A DNA stretch of 64,000 nt from Epiperipatus broadwayi (taxonomy: Eukaryota; Onychophora; Udeonychophora; Euonychophora; Peripatidae). Location of the stretch: positions 930,001 to 994,000 of the forward strand of contig JAQFVV010000288.1 in the NCBI GenBank assembly GCA_028023455.1, written 5' to 3'. Positions 37,093-47,912 of this stretch are shown here, piece after piece. Position 1 is the first letter of the stretch, and each line of letters starts with the position of its first letter. Under the pieces are notes generated by a model. That model saw only the letters and a list, made by a program, of their open reading frames with translations. It did no database searches and had not been told where the DNA came from. Both the position numbers and the translations under genes were made by a program.

Positions 37093-37630
37093 GTTTATAC
37101 ACAAACAAAAAAGTGCTTTGAACGTGGTGTTGAATTCAACAGCCGAGAAGAAGTTATGTCCTGGAAATGTAACACTAGTTATATATATTTTATAGCTATC
37201 GTTTGGGCATACATATTCTCTGAATATGTTCTTCTCTGCCTAAGAGGCCGGTGTTTGAGTTCACACATATGCGAACCTGGTTCAAATGGCTATACCCAAT
37301 GTGGGCCGAACTGGTCATAAATGACAGTTAGTTAAATACTGTGTTTCTTGTTTGAAAACTTTTTATATACAAAAGTTAAATTACGTATGTGAAAGTGTTT
37401 TAATTTTTTTTAAAAAAAGAATTGACTGAAAACTTTTTTTTTTAAATGAAAAGAGATTTTGTCATTATGCTATCAAATCAGAGTCAATTAGATGTTATGG
37501 ATGGAGTTAAAGCATTAGATCGGGTAGAGAAAAGGGCAAAAAGGGTGGAATTAGCGTGTATTTCCATTTTAGTAGGAAATAAATAAATAAGTCATATATT
37601 AAATTTAGTGAAATAAAATATTGTTTAAAA
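37093..37630 (+). other. Element E leader
   Basis: Noncoding stretch between primer motif and ORF. It includes a GC-richer part (37240-37320) with GGTTCAAAT and ends in T-rich sequence before the start codon. The open frame across 37042-37320 has no recognisable features and I do not call it a gene. Confidence 0.35.
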
Positions 37631-38248
37631 ATGGAAAAAGAGAAAGAATTGTCTGAGATGCAGATGATGAAGAAGATAATGAAAATGATGATAGAGATGA
37701 AGGAAGAACTTAGCGAAATCAAGCGAAACCAGCAAGAAATCATTAAAGATTTAAGAGAAATGAGACACAAGAGAACAGGAAAGATAGAGAAGAACCAAGA
37801 AGTTATAGAGTTAGATTTAATTAAGGAAAGTCAGGAAGTTGATGGGATAAAAGATGTAAAAATTGAATTAGAATCAGATAGCATTGTGATAAATAAAGTA
37901 GACACAAATACAAATGTAGATCAAGAAATAGAAGAAAAACATAAGTTCAAGGTAGTAGTTAGTGTAGAAAATTTTTTACAAAAATTTAAAAAGGTTAAAG
38001 TAAACATTCGCATTCGCTGTAGACGTAGATTTAAAACAAAGAGGAAGCGTAGAAAAAAATATTCCCGGATTGAAGTAATTCAGAGTTTGTCTAGGTATAA
38101 AGGTTTTCTGAGTTACGAAGTCGAAAACAGAACGGAAAGAGAAAGAGATAAAGCAATAAGTTATAAAAGTGGGACCGATAAGAGAGGAAAGTTAGTTTAT
38201 ATTATAGAATTTGTAGAAAGAAAAAAGGAACCGCCTGACATAGTTTAA
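37631..38248 (+). CDS. Coiled-coil, basic-tail gag-like protein of element E (205 aa, intact)
   Basis: An uninterrupted 205-codon frame from ATG 37631 to TAG/TAA at 38246-38248. Residues 1-60 form a strongly charged helix opening MEKEKELSEMQMMKKIMKMM, with heptad spacing typical of a coiled coil. Residues 61-110 are acidic and mixed. Residues 119-144 are very basic (RCRRRFKTKRKRRKK), suited to binding nucleic acid. The C-terminus (162-174, YEVENRTERERDK) recurs in the decayed ORF of element B at 17781-18002. It lies 548 bp behind a TGGCGCCC motif in a putative LTR element. I recognise no catalytic motif, CCHC knuckle or known capsid fold. A gag-like or chaperone role is an inference. The frame is open in a copy without a visible 3' LTR, which could mean either recent arrival or constraint. 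Confidence 0.6.
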   Translation: MEKEKELSEMQMMKKIMKMMIEMKEELSEIKRNQQEIIKDLREMRHKRTGKIEKNQEVIELDLIKESQEVDGIKDVKIELESDSIVINKVDTNTNVDQEIEEKHKFKVVVSVENFLQKFKKVKVNIRIRCRRRFKTKRKRRKKYSRIEVIQSLSRYKGFLSYEVENRTERERDKAISYKSGTDKRGKLVYIIEFVERKKEPPDIV

Positions 38249-39237
38249 AAGTTAGTAATCGGGCGGAATAGTAAAGGAAATTGATTTTTCTAATGTAAAT
38301 AAATCTGGGAAGTAACTGAAATAAGTTAAATGTTTGGGAAAGTAATAATAATAACGTAGGCTTCGCAAAATAAAAGATTTTTTCCCTCTCTATGCACATA
38401 TTAATTAAGAAAGAAAATGCTCGTAAATAAACAGTTCAAATAAAAAATAAAAAAAATCAATCAATAAAATCAAGTTAAATAAATGGGTCAAATTAATGAT
38501 GTAAAATTAAAGTTGTAGATTTAAATAAATGAAAAGATAACGGAATTTATAGAATAAAATCAAGTTAGTCAAATAGATATTTGCATAATAATGAATCGTA
38601 ATAAAGTAAAATATTTTTTTCTGAGTACACGCATGTTAATACATAAGTTAAAGTAATGGGTTAAAAGTAATATCGTAATATAAATAAATATGTAAATTGA
38701 TGTCTGTGGTAGTTTAGAATGATATTGTGAGATTAGATAAATAAATATGTTAAAGTAATGTTCATGTGTATTTAAAAATAATATTGAAATGTTAAAATAA
38801 TATAAGTGAAAGTCAATCTAAGTTGTATTAAGAATGTATAAGGATTCGAAATTAAAAGGATGAGGGTAGTATAGAAATGATTTTTTTATACGAAGCATGT
38901 CATATTATATTGTGACATTACAAATCTATATTAAATCATTATGTTAATTTCATTCCCTTTAATTCAATAAACTGCATGAGAACTTAGAGGTCATCACCAT
39001 GTCAATTGTCTTTTCTCAACAATGGTTTTTCATTTTAAAGAATGACAAATACTAATTTACTATATTACATATTTATTTTCATAAATATAATAGGAATAAA
39101 AATATAATGTGTACATATTGATTATATGTATGTGTGAGTAATATATACTCCTACAATATATATAACTCATTATTATTAATACCATTATTATTAATAGTAA
39201 AAATAATAATTTGTCATTATAATTTTTACTGTTCTAG
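38249..39237. other. Region between element E ORF and GPCR
   Basis: AT-rich, no gene. No second copy of the element E LTR is found here, so its 3' end is lost or lies beyond a diverged stretch. The last 15 bases (TTTTTACTGTTCTAG, ending at 39237) look like a pyrimidine tract and 3' splice site. Confidence 0.45.
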
Positions 39238-39244
39238 ATTTGTT

Positions 39245-40198
39245 ATGGTGGAAAATCTTACTACATTATTAACTTTAAACAAATCAACTTATTTTAAAAA
39301 AAAACTTTATTTATTTGATTATTTTGACCTTATTGTTTCTTTTATAACATTGTGTTTAATAGTTATTGGCAATTCAAGTATTTTGATCTCCTTAATGGTT
39401 TTTTCCAAGTTAAGAACTATACCACACATTTTTATAGGTAACTTAGCATTAACAGACATCGTGGCAGGTGTAGCTGGATCATCCTGTTTTATTTACCATG
39501 TAACATTAAATACTCATGATATGGATCTAGGATGTGACATCGTTTTCTGGATATGGATGACAGGTGGTATGGTGTTGTTTTTTACATTCTGTCAGATAGC
39601 TATAAATCGATACGTCATTCTTTGTTATTCCTCTGAAATTTATAAGCGCTTTTATAGTAAAAAAAAGGTATCTGTCATAATTTTAACGCTGTGGACTGTG
39701 TCCATAACTGTTACGAGTTCTATGTTATTTTCTAGATTTTTTCACTTCGAATTCAATTTTCTATTGAGGGAATGTTTTATAGTGTTTGATAAAAAAGGCA
39801 CAGTGTTTTTTATTTCAGTTGTAGTTTGGATGTACATTATTAATGTTCCCATTATGGGTTTTAGTTATTTTAAAATTTATAAAGTAATAAAAAACTCTCA
39901 GTTTAGCTTGAAAAACATGAATACTTCTACAACAGTTAATAAAAGATTTACAGACAATATTCGACTAACAAAAATTATGTTTTTTATTTTTATGTGTTTT
40001 GTATTCTGTTATGTACCAACTTTGTTTGTAGTAATTTTTCACCACATATACCATTTACCTCTTACAATTGCCAGAACATTAATGCTGATTTCAAATTGCC
40101 ATTCAGTTATTAATCCACTCATTTGTTTTTTCACCAATAAAATGTTTCGCGTTGCCTTGTATGACATTGTTATTTGTCATTACACAAATCTAAATTAA
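39245..40198 (+). CDS. Class A (rhodopsin-like) G-protein-coupled receptor, moody/Tre1-like, single coding exon
   Basis: A 317-residue, seven-helix receptor at the cell surface. Numbered from ATG 39245: N-glycosylation sites NLT (4) and NKS (12) lie before helix 1; GN (42-43) in helix 1; LALTD (67-71) in helix 2; C97 before helix 3 and C177 in loop 2 (the usual disulfide); NRY (121-123) in place of DRY; FCYVP (254-258) replacing CWxP in helix 6; and NPLICFF (290-296) with the NPxxY tyrosine replaced by phenylalanine. NRY at helix 3 is seen in moody/Tre1-type receptors. The frame is open back to an ATG at 39134, but I choose 39245 because a splice-acceptor-like TTCTAG ends at 39237 and the extra 37 residues are hydrophobic and atypical. 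Ligand unknown. There is no neighbouring gene to inform function. Confidence 0.88.
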   Translation: MVENLTTLLTLNKSTYFKKKLYLFDYFDLIVSFITLCLIVIGNSSILISLMVFSKLRTIPHIFIGNLALTDIVAGVAGSSCFIYHVTLNTHDMDLGCDIVFWIWMTGGMVLFFTFCQIAINRYVILCYSSEIYKRFYSKKKVSVIILTLWTVSITVTSSMLFSRFFHFEFNFLLRECFIVFDKKGTVFFISVVVWMYIINVPIMGFSYFKIYKVIKNSQFSLKNMNTSTTVNKRFTDNIRLTKIMFFIFMCFVFCYVPTLFVVIFHHIYHLPLTIARTLMLISNCHSVINPLICFFTNKMFRVALYDIVICHYTNLN

Positions 40199-42474
40199 AT
40201 AAAAAAGTCAGATTTAGTGTTTGCTTGTTTGTTCCTACTAGCAGTATTGCTATAAATCACTGACAACTTAATTTTTCAAACATAGTATATGCAGTAAAAT
40301 AGCTATAAAAATTGATCCCTAAGAAAAAAGAATCACATTTTTTTTGCCTCGTATGCATGAAAAATGCTGAAGTTTTTTATTCTGAATAATATAATGTTAA
40401 ATTATTTGGCATACAAAATAAATTAATAACGTCACTCATTTACAAAATCTTTCTCATTTTGCAATATTGTTATAATGTAATATAAAGTATAAACTATTTA
40501 AGTCAATTTAAATTAACCTTTCATATTCACGCACACATACAAAAATAGTAATATTTTAGTCTATAAATAAAAAAATGAATTCAAATCTTTTATGACTTGG
40601 GTCATTTAAATGTCTAGTTGTACTGCCTTTAATAATGGTTACACCAATGAGTTTATGTCCAACATTACCAATTCCTATTCTAATATAAAACAAACATTCA
40701 ATTTTTAGTAAAAATGTGTTTAGACAACTGCAAGCTGTCAATCATGTTGTTTATTTTGGTGAATAAAAGATATTTTGTATATTAACAAAAAATAGTAGAT
40801 CATTCGCAGCTAATTTATTGTGATATATTTTATTTTCCAAGTACTTGTAAAGTTGTTTTTTCACATGAGCTTAATTTATATTTTTGTAAACCACTAATAC
40901 TATTTACATTCAATATGAAAATCACTTTTTTATTATTGATAATTTAAAAAGTATATATATATATTCAGATTAATGATCAAAGTATTTTTAAAAAAAATAA
41001 AGAAGTTTATTGCTCGTTTGATTTTTCTTTTGCTTGATAAGTGGATAATGGGAGATCTTGGAAATATAAGTTTAAATTGATCACCATGGCAACATAAAGC
41101 TTTTAAATAGCATTGTTTACTGTGAATTCTAGCTTTAAAACACTAAATTCGTTATAATCACACACAAGAAAAACATATAGGCAAATAAATAAATTTTAGA
41201 AACAATTTAGTGTGATATAAATATTTACTTAAATGAAATCAATATTATTTTACATATTTTATTTGTGTTAATGCAGTCACCATAGTAACATTATTACATA
41301 TAATTGAATGTTTTTATGTTATATATATCTGTTTATAAATGAATTAAAAATTATTATTGTTATTAAAAAAAATATCTATGTAAATTATTTATATTTATAA
41401 AGTAAATAAAGGTTGTAATATCAATTTTGTATTTTGGTTTACAAATAATAGAAAAAAAATCATATTGAATTTGGATTTCATTTCCATGTATCTTTTTCTC
41501 CAAACTTACATCGTGCTTGAATACCAGGCGGGAAACAAATTGTTCTGTTTTCCTGTCTGCTTTGAGCTTTATTTGAGTAATCTCCAATAGTTGTTATGAC
41601 ACCAGAATGTCAGAAAGAGATCATATAAATAGCCAGAAAAGACTATAAGAGTACTCTATCATCTTTTTGTCATTACTAGGAATGGTCGTGTTTTCATATT
41701 CTTTTAAATAAGAAAAAAATTCTTCAATATTTTTTTTAACTGTTAAACCATAAAACATGGAAGAATAAACTTAAATTATCTTCCCATTCATTCATTTGAA
41801 TGGCAGTTTGTGAAAAGGTCCCAGAGAAGACGGCAACAGGACAAAATTTGAGATGGGAAACTATAAAGAAAAAAAATGCTTTATAAAAAAAATCGGCTAT
41901 TTTTATTTTAAAATAATGATATTTCTGATGTAAAGTTTGGATTATAACTACCACTGAATTTGGATAAATATCGTGTCACAAGATAAGAAACATTCAGGGT
42001 CAACTGGATTAATTTATATCATAAAATGCTAATTAAATCACACTCTCCTCTTTGGAAAGGAAAAGGACTGTTAGTGAAGCATTATAAAGTTTGACTTATT
42101 ATTTCTGAGAAATAGACTTCTCTTTGCGTCATAGAAACTTGGAATAAGTAAATTGCAATGGACAAATAAATAGTGAAAATGGACAGACTCTTATATAGGG
42201 TATGATTTTTTTTAATATATAAAGATGTACGCATTTTTTTTCACATATATTTAAAAAAGGATGATTTGTATTTTATTTAAATTATCTTTAGGAGCAATAG
42301 AATTTATGAAATAAAAATGATCAGAGAAATTTCTTTATTAATTATTTGAACTCTTGTCTAAGCATATATTAACACAATCCGATGTTTTTCTTTTTTTTAA
42401 TATATGATTTGATGGTTGCATATATAAAATTTAGTTTAAAACATCGAACAGACAAGAGATTCAAATATATCATA
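40199..42474. other. Intergenic downstream of GPCR
   Basis: AT-rich with no supported gene. It probably includes the receptor's 3' untranslated region. A short (TA)n lies near 40952-40963 and a TATAAATAG at 41624-41632. Confidence 0.45.
41624..41632 (+). promoter_or_regulatory. TATA-like box, possible LTR promoter
   Basis: TATAAATAG in a locally GC-richer context (41520-41660), matching the boxes at 13402 and 36177. No ORF follows and no LTR edges were found, so this is weak. Confidence 0.2.
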
Positions 42475-44325
42475 TTATTTCATATAAAATTAAGAAAAAA
42501 ATCTTAAGCAAATGAAAATATTAGGTCTAACCTACATTTTTACAGCATATTTATCAGAGTGTATGAAAATTTTGAAAACATTAAACACTCTGGTAGTTAA
42601 GTTCATTTCCTCATCTAATTTAAAAAGAGGGATTTGTAATATCATCCTGCTAGCGATTTATAAAAGCTAACTCTAGTTTTTCTATTTGGAGATTTCATAG
42701 AGAAAATAAAGCAGTCTTGTAGGGAACACAACAAAACAGCATGGGTGAGCTTTCCTTGGCTTGAAATACAGCATCGGAACCAAGAATGTCATGTATGCTG
42801 AACAGCTTATGATACACCATGTTCAAGATTATCAAGGTTGGCCCAACACAAGACAAAAAAAACATATCAAGAAATGATAATGATCTCACGTAATCTTACA
42901 TAGAAGAAACAAAATCTGATATTGGAAAAACATAACAATACACTTGATAAACTGTCAGCCAAAATATTTGCAGTCTGCAGGAAATGCAAATTAACTTTTG
43001 TAAATTAATTACTATATAACAAAGAGGGACATGTGAGTCAAAAGAAAATTGCTAATATCTGCCCAAGTATTTATCAGATTAGTAATACCAAAGGAGAAAA
43101 AACAAACACAAATCATATCAAATATAAACTCACAATACACTCTCAGATAAATAATTTTAAAAGAAATATGAACTCTTAAAACTAAGATTACAACACACAC
43201 TATAAATAAAGGACATAAATTCTTAAAATATTTAAATTAAATAGGCAAACAGTACTATAAAGACAGGTTTTTTTAAGAGGAAGCTGAGACTCAAATGGAA
43301 ATTTAAACCCTGGTTAGAATATGAATTCTTTAACCATTTCCTCCAGTGTGATGTGCACAGTTCTTTCTAATTTGAGTCTATCATGAAGTCTTTTGATTTC
43401 TATCTCTTTTTTGTAGGAGTATAGTTGCAAGTTCTTGATCAGTTCACGTTTACGCTTTTATGGCATGATCTCTGAAGAAGCAATCTGGGTTCTGTCTTTA
43501 GGCAGGTTTAGTAGAGCATGTTGTAGATAATATTCCACATAGCTTGTAATTTTATTAATCTGATGAAATAGTCGCTATTTAGCAATTGGAAAGTCAGTAA
43601 TTTGATTTCAGCAAAATCTCCTAACAACAGATATCAAAAAGTAATATTCTCAATGGCTGTATACAGATTTGGACAGCAATTTGGTGATTTATGGCAACAT
43701 GGCAATCTTTAAAAATATTAGGAAGCACAGAAAAATATAAAATCCAAGAAGCAGAATAAAAATAAATAACCAAAGAATAATTAGTCTGAAATCCTGGGGT
43801 TATTTATATGAGCCTGTATCTTCCACATCATCTTTAATTAGCAATCTTTGCCCAGGGCAAATCTCTATCTTGACTTAATCTTTATTAAAAATTCTGATCA
43901 GAACTCTTATCTTATTCAGAATTAATTAAAAAAACACAAATGCAAAATTAAGTCTCAGCTTTTAAAAATAAATTAAAATAGATTACAACTGAAAACAAAA
44001 GAAATAGAAATGCAATCAACTTTTTAAAATTCAAATGCTTTATCCAAAAAGAATTAGACCTTTTTTAATTAGAATATTTTTACAAAAGATTAAAAGTTTG
44101 CCTGCCTTTAATTACTTTGATAAAAAAACACAAGTGACAAATAAAAAATATTTTAAAAATAAAATCTATTGAAAAGTAAAAAATGACAGAAATTTAAAAT
44201 ATAACTGTGTATGTGCGCTATGACATAGAAAACTTTTAAATAGTTTTTTTTTAAAAACTTTATAAAAATAAGTTACTTTTTAATTTTGAGATGAAACCTT
44301 TGAAATAAATAAAGCATCCTGTTCA
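42475..44325 (-). repeat. Element C, 3' LTR (3'-truncated)
   Basis: Aligns in direct orientation with 46090-47912. On the minus strand it begins TGAACAGGATGC at 44325, matching the LTR start of element B. Homology is lost at about 42475, before the expected LTR end, so the 3' tip is missing or replaced. A TATATAAATAACC-type box lies at about 43794-43811. Confidence 0.75.
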
Positions 44326-44819
44326 ACTGTCCCATTACACCACCAAAAAAAAATCATTCTTGTGCTATTTTTTTAAACTTTAAACCATTTGAAAACCCCA
44401 TACAGAAATTCGGCTCAACGTTTGCCCTGCACTCTGTCTAAAATCACATTTTATTTTCCTAGCACAACTTTCTCCATTCTCATAATCCGGTATAATAAAC
44501 AAATCATCCTTTTTTAAAGGTCCATTTGATTATTATAAATCTAACCCCTTAATCTTTGTTAGGTGGTTCTTTTTCTTTTTTAACTCATCTTCTGATATAG
44601 ATTACTTTCCTCTTTTTGTATTTTCTTTGTTTATACTTTTTTACCTTATCCCATTCACATATTTTATTTTCTACTTTGTATATCTAAAAACCCTTTTTCT
44701 GAGCAAAACTCCATGTCACTTCAAACTTTCTCTCTTTATTATTATAATATCAACACTAGAAAATGGAAGGAACTCATATTCTACTGTTCTTTTGAGTATT
44801 TTATATAAGATTGCTCTTA
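44326..44819 (-). other. Element C 3' internal noncoding region
   Basis: Minus-strand sequence with the GGATTATGAGAATGGAGAAA and AAAATAGCACAAGAATG segments of element B's 3' untranslated region. It ends at GGGACAG before the LTR, which may be the polypurine-like tract of this family (AGGCAG in element B). Confidence 0.5.
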
Positions 44820-45424
44820 AATAGTTTCTGGCTCTGCTTCAGAATCATTTCCTTAATCTTTCTTCATTTTCTTCATTTTAAATTCATGTTCTAAACAAAT
44901 ACTAACTTTAATCAACTCATTTTTAGTCTCTTGTAGAAACTTTTTTACAATATCTTCTGTCTTTAACTTATACCTTTCCTGTATCTTTTAATCTGCATTT
45001 TCTAAATTTTCTATCAGACTATCTGTCTGTCTCCAATCTCTGCTTATTTCTATCTTTATTTCCACCTTATCTGTTCTAACATTATCTTGTTTTAATTCAT
45101 CTTTCACTTGCATCTTTCACCACCTCACCTTCCTTTTCAACATTCATGACTTTCTTTAGTCAAATCTATCTATGGTTCCATGGCTTTTTTCCACTTTTCC
45201 CAATATTTCCTGCCTCCATTGTTTCATTTCAGCTTTGAATTCTGTCAACATTGTCTGTTAACTTTGTTCTATTTCTTGTAGTATTTCTCTCATCATCTTC
45301 ATCATCATCATCATCTATGTTTCTCTCTCTCTTCTTTTTCCTTTTCCACAATTTGAGGATTTTTGAAAGACACATGGCTTTCTTCCAAAACTACCCCATT
45401 ATCAATTTCTATACTGACTTCCAT
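44820..45424 (-). pseudogene. Coiled-coil gag-like ORF of element C (broken)
   Basis: Minus strand from ATG 45424: MEVSIEIDNG, then EESHVSFKNPQIVEKE, the same motif that starts the ORF of element B. A stop appears 37 codons in, after a run of (GAT)n, and further helix-like Lys/Glu-rich segments continue in other frames to about 44820. No RT or other enzymatic domain lies between the LTRs. The match to element B at the protein start, leader and 3' region shows a shared non-autonomous family. Not functional. Confidence 0.6.
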
Positions 45425-45867
45425 TCTTGCAAACAAGATACATCTAATATTTTTATATTTAACTTTTATTTTCAGTTTTTAAAACAAAAAAAAATTCTCA
45501 ATATCTATTTATTTTACTTCCTTACATTCAAAAATAAATCCAAAAGGAAAAAATGCTATTCAACTAATAGTTATTTTATTTGAAAAAGACTTCTTAATAT
45601 GTATTTATTTTACTCTTTTCCTTTCATTCAAAAAAAATGCTAAAGAAAAATGCTATTTTACTGTTTATTTACTTGTATCATATTAAAAAGATGAAACTTC
45701 TTAGACCAAACTGCCCCAACAATACATACCACAATTAGCACAAACTGATCCCTAATACTTAAATCCTGCCTCCCACACCTGAAATATTTCTCAACTGTCT
45801 GAACAATATCTCACATGGGTTTTAAACTTCAATCCCCGAGTGGGTAGTGCTAAAATTTTAATAATTA
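45425..45867 (-). other. Element C leader
   Basis: Noncoding minus-strand leader. After the LTR end comes TAATTATTAAAATTTTAGCAC and a segment closely matching the leader of element B through CCATGTGAGAT. No TGG-type primer motif follows the LTR. Confidence 0.5.
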
Positions 45868-47912
45868 TGTTCTGGTCCTTCTATCTTCTTTTGATCAGTG
45901 ACAATGACATTAGGTTACTTACTACTTAAAAACTTTTAATGTATGGTGATTAAAAGTTAATGAAGATGACCAATACCACCAGTTAGACTCAATAAGTGAA
46001 AGATATCTTTAAGATTATTAAGCAGATTGAGAAAAGACAACAGAGACAAACATCAGCTAAAATAATTTTAAATACTTATAATTTATAAATTAAGAAAAAA
46101 ATCTTAAACAAATTAAAGTATAAGGTTTGACCTGGATTTTTACAGTGTATTTATCAAAGAGTGTATGAGAGTTTTGAAAACATTAAACACTCTGAAATTT
46201 AAGTTGGTTTTCTCACCTAATTTAAAAAGAGCAATTTGTAATATCATCCTGCTAGTGGTTTATAAAAACTAACCATAGTTTTCCTATTTGAAGATTTTGT
46301 AAAATAAATAAAGCAGTCTTATAGAGAACACAATGAAACAGCATTTGTGATCTATCCTTGACCTGGAATACAGCATTTGAACGAAGAATGTCATATGTCC
46401 ACAGAACAGTTTTGATAAATCACATTCAAGATTATCAATATTGTCCCAACAGAAGACAAAAAAACATCAAGAAGTGATTGCAATCTTATGTAATCTTATG
46501 TAGACAAAACAAAATCTTGGATATAGGAAAAACAGAGCAATACACTTGATAAACCACCAACCATAATATTTGAGATCTGCAGGAATGCAAACCAAACTTA
46601 TTTAAATAAATTATTGTATAATAAAGAGAGACAGGTGAGCCAAAAGAAAATTATTAATATATGCCCAAGTATTTATCAGGGTTAGTAATATCAAATGAGA
46701 AAAAACAAACACAAAAGCATATCAAATATAAACTCACAATACACTCTCAGATAAAGAACTTTAAAACAAATATGGAATCTTAAACCAAGATTCCAACACA
46801 CACTATAATAAATACTTAAAATATTTAAATTGAATAGGCAAAACATATTACAAAGACAGGTTTTGTTTTAAGACTAATCTGAGATTCAAATAAATATTTA
46901 CACCCTGGTTAGAATAAGAAATCTTTTACCTCAAGGTCTAATGTAAAGTCCACTGGATTTCCTTCAATAGAGTATAAACAGTACATTTTAATTTAAGTCC
47001 ATCATAAAGGCTTTTGATTTCTCTTTCTTTGGTAGGGAGTATGGAGGCAAGTTCTTGATCAGTTCTTGTTTACGCTTTTATGTCATGAACTTCAAAGAAA
47101 CAATCTGGGGCCATCTTTAGGTAGGTTTAGTAGGGCGTGTTGTAGATAATATTTCACATAGCTTGTAATGTTAGCATTCTGGTGAGATGATCACTATTTA
47201 GCAATTAGAAGTCAGTAATTTGACTTCAGCAGAATCTTCTAACAGCAGGGAGCAAAAGGTAATATTCTCAATGGTTGTAACCAGACATGGATAGCAGTCT
47301 TGGTAATTTATGGGAGCATGGCAATCTTTAAAAAGTCAAGTAGCATAGCAAAGATAAAACTCAACAAGCAGAATAAAAATAAATAACCAAATAATAATTA
47401 GTCCAAAATTCCAGGGTTATTTATATAATGTGTTATCTTCTATGTCATATTTAATTAGCAATCATTACCCAGGGGTTAATCTATTAAAAATTCTGACCAT
47501 GGCTCTTATCTTATTGAAAATTAATTAAAAAAACCTAAATGCAAAATTAAGTTCCAGCTTTTAAAAATAAATTAAAATAGATTACAATTGAAAGTAAAAG
47601 AAACAGGAATGCAGTCAACTTTTTAAAATTTAAATGCTTTGTTTAAAAAGAATTAGAACTTTTATTAATTAGAGAATTTTTACAAAAGATAGACCTTTAA
47701 TTACTTTGATAAAAAAATAAAGCAACAAAAAAAACTTTTAAAAATAAAATCTATTGAGAACTTAAAAAGTGACAGAATTTTAAAATATAACTGTGTATGT
47801 GCACTATGATATAGAAAACTTTTAAATAGTTTTCTTTTAAAACTTTATAAAAATAAAAGATAGATTTTAATTTTTCATTGAAATCTTTGAAATGGATAAA
47901 GCATTTAGTTCA
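45868..47912 (-). repeat. Element C, 5' LTR (about 2.04 kb)
   Basis: On the minus strand it starts at 47912 and ends AGAACA at 45868. The part to the right of 46090 matches the left copy; the last 220 bp are absent there but resemble the LTR end of element B (GATGTTTGTCTC, later GATCA). A TATA-like box lies near 47412-47425. Divergence between the copies indicates age. Confidence 0.75.

Noticed and set aside
45251-45583. 110-codon plus-strand frame with a serine run
   Set aside because: Antisense shadow of the decayed coiled-coil ORF of element C; the serine run is the (ATC)n/(GAT)n stretch.
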